Assembly (NCBI RefSeq): GCF_024345225.1
Contig: NZ_BROD01000001.1
Location: forward strand, 3,296,362 to 3,360,361
Length of the DNA: 64,000 bases
Source of the DNA: Clostridium sp. TW13
Lineage (GTDB): Bacteria; Bacillota; Clostridia; Clostridiales; Clostridiaceae
Direction: 5' to 3'
Part shown: piece by piece, positions 38,381 to 47,428 of the stretch
Layout of the letters: every line of letters starts with the position of its first letter
How positions within the stretch are numbered: position 1 is the stretch's first letter
Notes under the pieces: generated by a model
The model's input: the letters and a program-made list of their open reading frames with translations, nothing else
What the model was told of the DNA's origin: nothing
Databases searched by the model: none
Position numbers and translations under genes: made by a program

Positions 38381-38410
38381 AAAAAAGGTGGAGTTACCTC
38401 CACCTTTTTT
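38381..38410 (+). terminator. Terminator of prfC
   Basis: AAAAAAGGTGGAG, loop TTAC, CTCCACCTTTTTT: a 13-bp perfect stem with a T run, about 110 bp after the stop. Symmetric, so it may act in both directions. Confidence 0.92.
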
Positions 38411-38493
38411 GTATCTAAATAACTTTATAAATATATAGATACCTATTACTTAGAAGTTGTCATATAAGGTGTTATGTATAATTACAAATGTGT

Positions 38494-38600
38494 GTAGAAC
38501 TATTCCACTTAAATGTTGGTAGAATTCTGTCGTTTTTTGGTAACTTGTCCATTGAAACGCAGAAAGCTTGGTCACCAACATTTTGATGGAATAGTCCTAT
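38494..38600. repeat. Copy B of the interspersed hairpin repeat
   Basis: Left end GTAGAACTATTCCACTTAAA, right end ACCAACATTTTGATGGAATA followed by GTCCTAT, forming a long imperfect stem. The centre contains TGGTAACTTGTCCA, also present in copy C (TTGTAACTTGTCCA). It lies between two convergent genes. Confidence 0.85.
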
Positions 38601-38640
38601 ATGGGTTATAATCTTATACTATATCACCATAAATATAAAA

Positions 38641-39327
38641 CTAACCTTGAAAAACTTTTATAAATTTCGGAGAACAATGTATTTTGTAATAATAAGTATC
38701 AACAAATATACCCTTTCTATTCTTATATCTTCTCTTATAAACATCAACCAAAGGCAAATCAGTATCTATGCTTGTGCTTTCAATAGATACTTGGCTTGAC
38801 GTTAGTTCAACATCATATGAAATTTTGCCATGATCTTCAACACAGAACCTATATCTTTTTTCAGTTCCATCTCCATCTGACATTCCCATAGCATATCCAT
38901 CTATCTTATGCAAAGTATAAGTTTTATAATATTCTTCTGTGTACCCATAATTAGTATCTACATCTAAAGATTTTAGATATTCTTTGCCACTGAACATATT
39001 AACATGCTCATCTCTACTACCAATTATAATTGCTAAAATTAATAGTAAAGCTAACACTCCCCACAAAATCTTAGTTGATGTTTTTATTGGTTTGCTACCG
39101 GTAGAATACTTTCTACTTGACTGCAAATTATCTGTATAACTTATTCCTCCAGTGCTGGTTGACTTGTATTTCTTATGATTTGCAGTTGTCCTTTTAGGCA
39201 CTTTACTATTAGTTCTCGTAGCTGTATGCTTATTAACACTCCCACTAATCCGAGTATTATTCAAATTTGCATTATTATGATTATGAAGTTTACTAATTCT
39301 ATTTAATTTTTTCAATTTTTTTCTCAT
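38641..39327 (-). CDS. Single-pass membrane protein with basic cytoplasmic tail, unknown function
   Basis: 228 residues, not recognised. Residues 1-83 are very basic and rich in Lys, Asn, Ser and Thr with no clear fold. One membrane helix follows (about 87-104, ILWGVLALLLILAIIIG). An outer domain of about 120 residues comes next with several Tyr-rich strands (GYTEEYYKTYTLHKIDGYA, RRYKNRKGIFVDTYYYKIHC) and two Cys. It begins 10 bp after the ATP-grasp gene stop, so the two are co-transcribed. It may tether or receive the product of that enzyme. A contribution to envelope modification is only inference. Confidence 0.75.
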   Translation of the reverse strand: MRKKLKKLNRISKLHNHNNANLNNTRISGSVNKHTATRTNSKVPKRTTANHKKYKSTSTGGISYTDNLQSSRKYSTGSKPIKTSTKILWGVLALLLILAIIIGSRDEHVNMFSGKEYLKSLDVDTNYGYTEEYYKTYTLHKIDGYAMGMSDGDGTEKRYRFCVEDHGKISYDVELTSSQVSIESTSIDTDLPLVDVYKRRYKNRKGIFVDTYYYKIHCSPKFIKVFQG

Positions 39328-39337
39328 AATATACCCC

Positions 39338-41869
39338 TTATAATCTAGACCTCATGACTTGAAACTTACAATATTTTGTGGTTACCTCATCACCAATTCT
39401 CGTATAAATTCCTGAAAATTCTTCTCCAGTTATAAATACTCCAAATACCATAAATCCACCTTCTTTACCAGTGTTCTTTTGAAATATTCTTTCTTGAAAT
39501 ATTATATCTTCATCTGGAATACTTCTTAATAAATAACTAGGTTGTACAGCCTGCCCTTCCCTGCCTAGTAATGGCTTAATAACGAACTCATTTGTATTAA
39601 GCTCATCATAATCAAAGGTAGTAAATGGAATGTACCTTTCTATATTTTTCATTTCATCTTCTGAATAAAAACCATGTTTAATCAGTTCATATATTATTAC
39701 AAAGAAAGCTTTCGATTGAGAAATTATTGTACTTGCTGGATTTAAAGTTATTACCTTGTCATTTATTGCATTCAACAATCTCTTTAGGTTTTCATCTTCC
39801 TCATCAAGAAGCCAATCCAATGGATAATACCTAAAAATAAAATCTAACTTTGTACCATAAAGGTATACTCCATCATCCTCTACAACTAAATCATTAATAT
39901 TTCCATAAATATAGGAATTATCTCTGCAAGTATCATCTTCTTTGAACATTCTCATAATTGCATTTGTTGTAACCCAATCTTCATAATATGTCAAAGATAC
40001 AAACCCTATTATTGGATTTTTTATATTATAGTCATTAATTATCTTTTTTCCTTGCTTAACTATGTTTTTTACTAGCATATCATTAATTCTACTAGTTTTG
40101 TTGAAGGTTACTTTTGGATAATTAATATTGTCTTCTCCAACATTTATTGTATTGCTAACATTTGAATCTTTATCAAACATATTACCTATAGATTCTTCAT
40201 TACACAATTTTTCTTTATATTGTTCTTCTAGTATCTGTTCCACATAAGTCGCTTCACAAATTCCAGCTGGAGTCTCAGAATTTATCTCTAGTAGCTTCCA
40301 TCTACCATATGAATCCATAATCCAATCCAATCTGCCTATAAACGTAAATTCTTTTGTTTTCTCTCTTTTTATAGTGTCTTCTAGGCCTTCAATACTTAAT
40401 ATCTCTTTAAAAATGTTTAGATTTTCTATGACATAATCTCTTGTCTTTATAAAAATCTTATTAAGTGCTACTGTAGCCTGTTTTAATTCACTAAAAGCTT
40501 GTTCACTAATTGTACCAATATCTAAGCTCAAATACTCCTTCTCATCAATATTAAAACCAGTAAATTGTGCTTCGAAAACTAATTTATCAAGAAATGACTG
40601 TAACTCTAAGCCAGTTTTAATGCATTCAACACTATCATCTTCTATACCAATTGGAGTAAACCAGGTTTCACCTTCACTTGTTAGATACGTCGAATTCCAT
40701 CTTACGCATGCTCCAATAACTTCATTGTTACATAGGTATATGCCGAAGTTGCCAAAACATTTTGCAGGAATTCTATAACTCCCATTATAATAATAACTTA
40801 TATCTTCTTCTTGCTCTTTAAAATGTTGCAACAAAAAATTCTTTTCTTGCATCTTAGATTTTATATACTCTAAACTTTGAATCCACTCATCTTCTGTATG
40901 CATAACTCCAATAAATACATCTTCACTATATCTACCATATACAGGCTTAATAACATACCTATCTTTGTCCAACATGGCAAAGTTTATATTTTCATCTGTT
41001 AATGGCTCTGTGTAAGGAAGCACTTTTGATATTATCTCCTTCTCCAATGTTGAAAGTCTAGTATCATCATTTTTTATAAGCTTCCATAAATATGAATATA
41101 AATTTTTACATTGCATAATAATATCTCGAGGATCGTTTAGTATAAGCAATTTTTCCTCATCAAAAAGTCTTAATATTTCCTTAAAATCTGATATTTCATA
41201 TAAAAATTCTGTAGGAAATAATCTTAAAATTATATCTATCTTTTTCTCAAATACTCTTACTTCATCTTTTTCAACTATAAAATTATCAGCACCTGCTAAA
41301 ATAAAATTAAGGTCCTGCCTTTTTAGTTTTTCTTGAAATAATAAAGCTAAATGTGCTTCCTCATAATGTGCTGGATCTACTAAAATTGCAATATTTACTG
41401 GCTTATCAGCATAATACTTTTCCTTTATCCCATAAAATCCTTGTTTGAATTTTAATGTAAAATCTTCATTTATATTTTTATATCCTTGTAGCATTTCTTC
41501 TGCCACCATGCACTCCCTCTGAGCACATGGTTTATCATAATTTAATTCTGCATAAAACACACTATCCTGTCCAATGAATCCATCATATCTTGCCCAAAAT
41601 ACAGGGATATTTTCTCTTTTAAGTAATAGAATATCATCTAAATATTGAAAATTCCCTAAGTATTCTCTATAGTCTTTATACTCAAGACTTATTCCTTGTT
41701 TAATCTTTAGTGCTACATTATTTATTATCCCGGCAGTATATTTAAATTGTTTATATACATTCTTATTCATAAAGTAGGGTATATCAGAATATATTTCTTT
41801 CACACTCTTTGAATGAATAAGCTTATAATCAAACAATAACTTGTCCCAATAACTTTCATATCTCATCAT
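39338..41869 (-). CDS. Tandem (two-headed) glutathionylspermidine-synthase-like ATP-grasp protein
   Basis: 843 residues made of two related halves. The second half is a clear GSP-synthase-type amide ligase: R-x-D and the metal-binding block in FIGRLDWIMDSYGRWKLLEI followed by NSETPAGICEA (about 517-550), FVIKPLLGREGQAV and FGVFITGEEFSGIYTRIGD. The first half repeats the pattern in weaker form: FWARYDGFIGQDSVFYAELN with YDKPCAQRE (about 86-115) and YVIKPVYGRYSEDVFIG (about 307-323). Family enzymes use ATP to join a carboxylate to an amine. No CHAP amidase domain is present, so it is not a classic GspSA. YgiC/YjfC homologues in Escherichia coli are single-headed and sit next to a lipoprotein gene, as here. 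Substrates are unknown. Confidence 0.85.
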   Translation of the reverse strand: MMRYESYWDKLLFDYKLIHSKSVKEIYSDIPYFMNKNVYKQFKYTAGIINNVALKIKQGISLEYKDYREYLGNFQYLDDILLLKRENIPVFWARYDGFIGQDSVFYAELNYDKPCAQRECMVAEEMLQGYKNINEDFTLKFKQGFYGIKEKYYADKPVNIAILVDPAHYEEAHLALLFQEKLKRQDLNFILAGADNFIVEKDEVRVFEKKIDIILRLFPTEFLYEISDFKEILRLFDEEKLLILNDPRDIIMQCKNLYSYLWKLIKNDDTRLSTLEKEIISKVLPYTEPLTDENINFAMLDKDRYVIKPVYGRYSEDVFIGVMHTEDEWIQSLEYIKSKMQEKNFLLQHFKEQEEDISYYYNGSYRIPAKCFGNFGIYLCNNEVIGACVRWNSTYLTSEGETWFTPIGIEDDSVECIKTGLELQSFLDKLVFEAQFTGFNIDEKEYLSLDIGTISEQAFSELKQATVALNKIFIKTRDYVIENLNIFKEILSIEGLEDTIKREKTKEFTFIGRLDWIMDSYGRWKLLEINSETPAGICEATYVEQILEEQYKEKLCNEESIGNMFDKDSNVSNTINVGEDNINYPKVTFNKTSRINDMLVKNIVKQGKKIINDYNIKNPIIGFVSLTYYEDWVTTNAIMRMFKEDDTCRDNSYIYGNINDLVVEDDGVYLYGTKLDFIFRYYPLDWLLDEEDENLKRLLNAINDKVITLNPASTIISQSKAFFVIIYELIKHGFYSEDEMKNIERYIPFTTFDYDELNTNEFVIKPLLGREGQAVQPSYLLRSIPDEDIIFQERIFQKNTGKEGGFMVFGVFITGEEFSGIYTRIGDEVTTKYCKFQVMRSRL

Positions 41870-41885
41870 TCCATTCTCCTATTAA

Positions 41886-42251
41886 TTAAGAAGATGAACT
41901 TGCTCTAATGTATGATGAATATCCACCCGAATGTCCTCCTCCGCCTCCAGAAGAACTATATGATGAGTTATTATCATTTTGTGCATCTTGCCATACTCTC
42001 CAACTGCTTGTTCTATACATAAACACACTATATCCTCCACCATTTTGAACCCCAACTTTTGAATCACTTTCCTCTTCAGGAAATACAAATGGTGTAGCCC
42101 CAGTTCCATGATATGCATCATCCTTAGGACTCTCTGTTCCAACCTTATCTACAACTACATCATCACAACCTAAGAAAACCATAGGTGCGCCTATGGTCAT
42201 TGTGGTTGCTAGAGATAAAGAAATTGCTTTCTTCTTCCACTTTTTATCCAT
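41886..42251 (-). CDS. Small putative lipoprotein with Gly/Ser-rich tail (YgiB-like position)
   Basis: 121 residues. Basic N-terminus, hydrophobic stretch and a lipobox-like FLGC (Cys29; Phe at -3 is unusual). The middle is acidic (FPEEESD) with SSWRVWQDAQNDN, and the tail is low-complexity: SSSGGGGGHSGGYSS and finally RASSSS. GAGGTG precedes the ATG. The stop lies 16 bp before the ATP-grasp gene. In proteobacteria the DUF1190 lipoproteins YgiB/YjfM, which also end in Gly/Ser-rich tails, are partnered with YgiC/YjfC ligases. By analogy this may be the substrate or anchor for the ligase. A second frame over the same DNA is a shadow. Confidence 0.78.
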   Translation of the reverse strand: MDKKWKKKAISLSLATTMTIGAPMVFLGCDDVVVDKVGTESPKDDAYHGTGATPFVFPEEESDSKVGVQNGGGYSVFMYRTSSWRVWQDAQNDNNSSYSSSGGGGGHSGGYSSYIRASSSS

Positions 42252-42585
42252 ACATTACACCTCAAACCTTAAGCATCTGAAAGCACATAGGTTTATATAC
42301 TGGTCTATTTTACCTTATACTGCGTCAACATAACCCTTAGATAGCGCTGCTATCTGGGAAACTTGTTTCCTTGTCTAACTAAAAATATCCATCACATATT
42401 TGAACTTGTTATTTATTTTCAGATGCCTTATTCACATTATAAAATATATATCTTTTCTTAATTCAAATCTTTTAAAATATTTGAATATTTCTCTAAGCAG
42501 TGATACTTTTTACACAAAGCAATTAATCACATTAATTTATTTTTCTGTTTACCTTTATCTTTCTACCCTTATCGATAAATAGTAA
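42252..42585 (-). other. Structured leader before the lipoprotein/ATP-grasp genes
   Basis: 334 bp without a gene. On the minus strand two adjacent hairpins occur: GGAAAC/GTTTCC (42357-42370) and AGATAGC/GCTATCT with a three-base loop (42339-42355), then GGGTTATGTTGACGCAG. A third hairpin TTCAAAT/ATTTGAA lies near 42465-42490, perhaps the end of the upstream transcript. I cannot match it to a known riboswitch. Confidence 0.45.
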
Positions 42586-43239
42586 TTAAATCTCAATACT
42601 TTTTACCTGCACTCCATTATCAGAAATATAAGCTATATATTCTTTTATATCCTCTTTTAATGAACTTTTAGATATTATGCTAACCTTGTCCACACCATAA
42701 GCATTAAGCTCTTCACAAGATGGCAACTCTTCCTCTGTGAGCCTGTATTGATTATTAAAATATTTTTTTCTATCATATTCTTCATCACTATATCTATCAT
42801 AATCTAATAAAAGACAATACTTCTCTATATTCAAATCATTATCAATTATTTTAGAAGTTTCTATGAGTTTCTGTAGCAATTCAATAGTTCCAACTCTGGC
42901 ATTTTCATGGAATATATGCGCAAACACAGGAATTATCTTAATCTTATAGTTTAAATTTAAATATACAGCTAAATCAATTCCAATACTCTCATTTAAATCT
43001 AAAATTAATAACTCACTTTCAAGCTGTGATTTAAGTAAATCAACAACTTTTTCATCAAAAAAATTACTTATGTCAATAGATTTAAACTCCAACTTTTTAT
43101 CACTAAACGGAATCCTATCTATTAAAGTCATAGATGAAGCAAAAGGCGTAGAAATCAACTGCCACTTAAACTTATTTAATCCTCTTCTAAAATTATTGTA
43201 TACCTCATACATGTTAGGTTTATATTGTTTATTTTCCAT
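42586..43239 (-). CDS. Protein of unknown function in the ATP-grasp cluster
   Basis: 217 residues, no signal peptide or membrane helix, mixed alpha/beta composition. Not recognised. The sequence LLILDLNESIGIDLAVYLNL then KIKIIPVFAHIFHENARVGT looks like alternating strands and helices of a Rossmann-like domain. A conserved-looking LLDYDRYSDEEYDRKKYFNN follows, then an acidic segment. It lies downstream of a 56-residue gene and upstream of the lipoprotein gene in the same direction, so it may belong to the same system. Codon use and base composition match the neighbours. Confidence 0.75.
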   Translation of the reverse strand: MENKQYKPNMYEVYNNFRRGLNKFKWQLISTPFASSMTLIDRIPFSDKKLEFKSIDISNFFDEKVVDLLKSQLESELLILDLNESIGIDLAVYLNLNYKIKIIPVFAHIFHENARVGTIELLQKLIETSKIIDNDLNIEKYCLLLDYDRYSDEEYDRKKYFNNQYRLTEEELPSCEELNAYGVDKVSIISKSSLKEDIKEYIAYISDNGVQVKSIEI

Positions 43240-43264
43240 TGTATAATTACCTTTACTACTTCAA

Positions 43265-43435
43265 TTACTTATATGTAACTGAAAAAACTTCTATTAAGTT
43301 TATTATATGAGAATATCCATTTGAATCTCTTAACATTAAATAGTCTCCATCTCTTCTTACATCATAAGCATCAATTTCTATATCAGGTTCCTCTGCATTA
43401 TATGATGTTGATGATAAATATATATAACACTTCAT
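43265..43435 (-). CDS. Small protein (56 residues) at the head of the ATP-grasp cluster
   Basis: ATG at 43433-43435 follows GGAGGA at 43444-43449 with normal spacing, and the frame stays open to TAA at 43265-43267. The product begins MKCYIYLSSTSYNAEEPDIE and continues with IDAYDVRRDGDYLMLRDSNG and YSHIINLIEVFSVTYK. It reads as a small beta-rich soluble protein of the kind where a strand pair surrounds a DGDYLML turn. It ends 25 bp before the next gene. Function unknown; its size suggests an adaptor or regulator. Confidence 0.72.
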   Translation of the reverse strand: MKCYIYLSSTSYNAEEPDIEIDAYDVRRDGDYLMLRDSNGYSHIINLIEVFSVTYK

Positions 43436-43629
43436 TTCAAAAATCCTCCATTCATTTCAATATATTCTTATATTATACTGCAAACACGATTAATATAAAA
43501 TATATTGTGATAAATATATTATTATAACCATATACCCTCGTATCTATATAATCAATAAAACAAATTTTACTTTATCAGTGAAATATAAAACTTTTTACAC
43601 TTTATAACTAGTATAATATATAAAATAAA

Positions 43630-43662
43630 GGCTGCAATTTGTTTGTAAAACCAACTGCAGTC
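43630..43662 (-). terminator. Terminator of chemoreceptor gene
   Basis: CTGCAGTT and AATTGCAG pair (one G-T) around a 13-base loop on the minus strand, followed by CCTTTATTTT, 17 bp past the stop. Confidence 0.7.
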
Positions 43663-43678
43663 CATCTTTAATCTAAAA

Positions 43679-45874
43679 TTAAAATTGAAATTTATTTATT
43701 AACTTATTTAGTTTTTCAGATTTTTCTTTTAATTCAGCGGAAATTTCAGTTAATGTTTCATTAGCCTCTACCTGTCCTTGTATTGTTGCAATCACTTCTT
43801 CTGTAGAAGCTGTATGATTTTCTGAAATAATCTCAATATTGTTTATTGAACTTTTCAATATTTCTCTCTCACTATTTATATCATTCATAGATTGTAATGT
43901 TTTTTGCATAGCAATTTTAGTCTTATCTATAGAAGCCTTGATTTCCTCAAATGACCCTATTGTACTATTAACTTTCTCATTTTCATCTCTAATTGTTTCT
44001 TTCGCTTCATTGGATAATCCTAATAATAATTCAATTGTATTATTAACATTATCAATTATTGCCTTTATTTCTTTTGATGCTTGATTTGACTCTTCTGATA
44101 GTTTTCTTATCTCTTGTGCTACCACATTAAACCCTTTACCAACTTCCCCAGCTCTAGCTGCTTCAATAGATGCGTTTAATGCTAATAAATTAGTCTGAGA
44201 TGCTATTCCATTTATATTTCCTAATATCTTTACAATATCCTTAGTATATGTGTGTAAAGTGTCAATGCTGCCTCCCAGATCTTCCATTGCCTTTGAATTT
44301 TTTGCTGATGATACTTTCAATGAATCTATACTTACAAAACCTTCTTGAATTTTTATCATTGAATTTTCTGCTGCTGAATTCGAATCATTAATATATTCAT
44401 CTGTGCTATTAACAATAGTATTAAAATCATCTGATATCTTCACACAATTTTGAGTTTCTTCAGTTTGCTTCAAAGACCCTGTAGCTATCTCTTCAGCAGC
44501 TTCTCCAATTTGCTTAGAAGATGAATATATTTCTTCTGATAGTGAAACCATCTTTGTTGCTGAATTATTAGTTTCTACGGCTAAAGAAGCTGTAGTTCCC
44601 AATAAATCGCTTAAATCTTTTATCATACTATTAAAATTATGATTTAACTGATTTAATTCTGTAATTTTATATTTACTAACATTTTCAACCTTAAAGTTTC
44701 CTTCTGAAACATCCTTGGTTATACTTATAATGTCATTAATTGGATTACTAATCTGCCTACTAATCAAAAGTGATATTACAAATGCAATTCCTACAACCAA
44801 TATTCCTATTAATATAATAACAATACCTATAATATTAGCTGATGAAGTTAAATTTTTCTCAGGTATTATAGAAAAATATTTCCAACCTGTTAGATTAGAT
44901 TTTGTATACACACCATAATAACTTGTACCTTTATCCTTAAATGTGAAATCCCCTGAATTCTTCTTTAGGGCTTCTTGCATATATGTTGAAGTTATCTTCG
45001 TACCTATCAATTTATCATCACTATGTGATATAACTGTGCCATTATTATCTACTATAAATTCATATCCATTACTTCCGCCATTGTTTCCATTAAAAATAGA
45101 TTGCAGCTTTTCTACATCTATATTGATTCTTAGTACTCCCATTACTTGCCACGTATTTACATCTTTTAATATTCTTACATTACTAATGACCTTTTTGTTG
45201 CTAGTTGTGTCTGATTCTTTTTCTAACATAGGAGTTGTCCAAATACTCCCACTTACTTGCTTTGTAGCTTTCTTATACCATTCTGTTTCTTTCACTTTAG
45301 CTATTTCTTCATCAGTTATTGTTGTACCATCTGAGGATATAGACAATCCGTTGTCATTATAAACATATATACTTTTTATTAATTTTGACACAGAACTATT
45401 TGCTGTTGTGCCTAAATACTTTTCTGTTGATTGTCTTGTAGCAAAATCCTTACTTACAGCAGGGTCAGTTAAGAACTTAGATAAGTTATCGTTTGCAAGT
45501 ATTTCAATAGATGCACTATTTATTATATTATTAATTAAGTCCATAGAACTTGTATTTTTCTCTAGTAGTTCCATAGATGAATTTTTAAACTGCTTTTTAA
45601 AATTACTTTTTGTTACAGTAAAAGTAATTACTCCAGTTCCTATTAATGATATTATTACAATTGAATTAATAGTCAACAATAATTTTTTTAATAATCTACT
45701 TTCTTTCCCTACTGTTTTATTAACTAATTTTCTCATAATTCCTTTAGCAAAATTATTATTTTCATTTCTCAATCTTCTTTTTTTCTTCTTTCTCCCATCT
45801 ACATTTTTAATTAAATCATCACTCTTATCATCTGTAATTTCTCTTTGTTGTATTTTGCCTCTTTTCCCTTTCAT
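43679..45874 (-). CDS. Methyl-accepting chemotaxis protein with dCache sensor, linked to a two-component system
   Basis: 731 residues. Basic N-terminus (1-60), membrane segment about 68-88, outer double-Cache-like domain about 95-345 (TAQ-poor, with [19 protein letters not shown] and [14 protein letters not shown]), membrane segment about 350-375, HAMP, and the receptor tip [20 protein letters not shown] followed by [20 protein letters not shown]. It is a paralogue of the receptor at 24661-26787. It lies 32 bp after the YesN-like regulator gene and would be co-transcribed with it and the kinase. Tying chemotaxis to transcription by one operon suggests a common ligand, probably a plant polysaccharide fragment, but this is inference. 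Confidence 0.92.
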   Translation of the reverse strand: MKGKRGKIQQREITDDKSDDLIKNVDGRKKKKRRLRNENNNFAKGIMRKLVNKTVGKESRLLKKLLLTINSIVIISLIGTGVITFTVTKSNFKKQFKNSSMELLEKNTSSMDLINNIINSASIEILANDNLSKFLTDPAVSKDFATRQSTEKYLGTTANSSVSKLIKSIYVYNDNGLSISSDGTTITDEEIAKVKETEWYKKATKQVSGSIWTTPMLEKESDTTSNKKVISNVRILKDVNTWQVMGVLRINIDVEKLQSIFNGNNGGSNGYEFIVDNNGTVISHSDDKLIGTKITSTYMQEALKKNSGDFTFKDKGTSYYGVYTKSNLTGWKYFSIIPEKNLTSSANIIGIVIILIGILVVGIAFVISLLISRQISNPINDIISITKDVSEGNFKVENVSKYKITELNQLNHNFNSMIKDLSDLLGTTASLAVETNNSATKMVSLSEEIYSSSKQIGEAAEEIATGSLKQTEETQNCVKISDDFNTIVNSTDEYINDSNSAAENSMIKIQEGFVSIDSLKVSSAKNSKAMEDLGGSIDTLHTYTKDIVKILGNINGIASQTNLLALNASIEAARAGEVGKGFNVVAQEIRKLSEESNQASKEIKAIIDNVNNTIELLLGLSNEAKETIRDENEKVNSTIGSFEEIKASIDKTKIAMQKTLQSMNDINSEREILKSSINNIEIISENHTASTEEVIATIQGQVEANETLTEISAELKEKSEKLNKLINKFQF

Positions 45875-45906
45875 AATTCTTCACCCCTGTATACCATTAA
45901 TTAATC

Positions 45907-47427
45907 TTACTTGTTTTCAAGTTGCTTTTTATAGTTAAGTGGGCTAGTTCCCACATACTTTTTAAACTTTCCATGAAAATAATCAATGTTTTTATACCCT
46001 ACTTTTTCAGATACTTGATATACTTTAAGTTTATCTTCCATCAACAATACTTTTGCTTTTTCAATTCTCACCTTATCTAAATAAGTATTAAAATTTTCGC
46101 CTACATAATTCTTAAAGGCTTTGCCCAGATAAGCACTATTATAATTAAATATTTGTGCTAATAGCTCCAGTTTTAAATCATTATAATAATTCTTATTTAT
46201 ATAATTAATAATTCTTTTCATAGTACTATCTGTAGAGATGTTGCTTACTTTTTCAGATAAGTTTATAAATTGTTCTGCTAAATAATCAATTGTTTCATTA
46301 AGACTTGTTTTTGTATAAAATTCCTCCATTACTTCATTACTGTCAGTAATTTCTTCTTTCTTAATGTTATAATCATTAATTATTTTTTCTCTTAACTCTA
46401 AAGCTTTATTTATTGCTACTATCTTAACTTTTTCCTCTGAGTACCCTTCTCTTCTCAAGTTATTAGCAAATTTCAAGAAACATTTGACCAACTTCTCAAT
46501 ATCATTAATTTCAACATAGCTATATAAATTATTTAATTCAATATCCTCATATTCTTTTAATGATTCCTTCATGATTTTTTCTATAATCTCTTTTGATATT
46601 ATTCTATATTCAAAAAATAAGAATTTCTTTTTCATTAACTCTTTAGCATCTAAATATGAATATTGAACTTTTTCTAATGACATTTCTTCTTTGCCTAAAG
46701 TAATGAATGTTTTTTTATCTAACTTTTCTTCAAGTTTGTTCAAAGTTTTCATTATATGACTCATACTAAAATTTATAAAAACTAAAGCAATAAAGTTTTC
46801 CAATATCAAAATATGAAGATTTTCTATCATTCCAACTTGCTCTGATACCATCTTTTCTAGCTTGTACATCTCTGCATTGTTATTATATTTTGAATTAGAT
46901 ACAAGAGCGACTTCTACTTTTAAATTATCTGTATCAAATTCTAAGTTTCCTAAATCTATTTTTTCTTTACTTTCCCCTAAAATTAATTGCTTAAATGTTA
47001 ACTCTCTTAAATACTTTTTACTAACTGCTACATTCTTTTCACTATCTTTTTCTCTATTTATTTCCTCGCCTAAACTTACAATCAATTCAGTCAGCTCATC
47101 TTCATCTATTGGCTTTAAGATATATGCTTTTACTCCATAAGTTATTGCACTCTTAGCATATTGAAAATCTGAATATCCTGTAATTATTATAAACTTGCCG
47201 TTAAATCCATTTTCTTGAGATTTTTTAATAACATCAATTCCAAACATTCCTGGCATATTAATATCCATTAATACTAGATCAGGTTTCAATTTCATTATTT
47301 TGTTGTAGCCATCATCACCATCTATACCTTCTCCACATACAGAAAATCCATGCTGCTCCCATTTAATTATTTTTTTCAACCCTGCTCTAACACTTGGCTC
47401 ATCATCAATTATTAATACATTTAACAT
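45907..47427 (-). CDS. YesN-family response regulator (REC plus AraC-type DNA-binding domain)
   Basis: 506 residues. Receiver domain 1-120 with acidic pair DDEPS at 8-10, phosphorylation Asp54 in LVLMDINMPG and the conserved Lys in YILKPIDEDE. A long middle region follows (about 130-400) and a C-terminal AraC-type pair of helix-turn-helix motifs (about 405-505): YYNDLKLELLAQIFNYNSAY and QVSEKVGYKNIDYFHGKFKK, then YVGTSPLNYKKQ. It overlaps almost directly with the kinase gene (1-bp gap). YesM/YesN pairs usually control uptake or breakdown of polysaccharides, which fits the GH74 gene next door. Confidence 0.93.
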   Translation of the reverse strand: MLNVLIIDDEPSVRAGLKKIIKWEQHGFSVCGEGIDGDDGYNKIMKLKPDLVLMDINMPGMFGIDVIKKSQENGFNGKFIIITGYSDFQYAKSAITYGVKAYILKPIDEDELTELIVSLGEEINREKDSEKNVAVSKKYLRELTFKQLILGESKEKIDLGNLEFDTDNLKVEVALVSNSKYNNNAEMYKLEKMVSEQVGMIENLHILILENFIALVFINFSMSHIMKTLNKLEEKLDKKTFITLGKEEMSLEKVQYSYLDAKELMKKKFLFFEYRIISKEIIEKIMKESLKEYEDIELNNLYSYVEINDIEKLVKCFLKFANNLRREGYSEEKVKIVAINKALELREKIINDYNIKKEEITDSNEVMEEFYTKTSLNETIDYLAEQFINLSEKVSNISTDSTMKRIINYINKNYYNDLKLELLAQIFNYNSAYLGKAFKNYVGENFNTYLDKVRIEKAKVLLMEDKLKVYQVSEKVGYKNIDYFHGKFKKYVGTSPLNYKKQLENK

Positions 47428-47428
47428 A

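Noticed and set aside
41882-42142. Alternative 86-codon frame over the lipoprotein gene
   Set aside because: It has no ribosome site and His/Leu-rich composition; the overlapping frame has a start site, a lipoprotein-like signal and a sensible tail, so this one is a shadow.
45408-45938. 176-codon plus-strand frame inside the chemoreceptor gene
   Set aside because: Antisense shadow with Leu/Phe/Ser runs produced by the receptor coding sequence.
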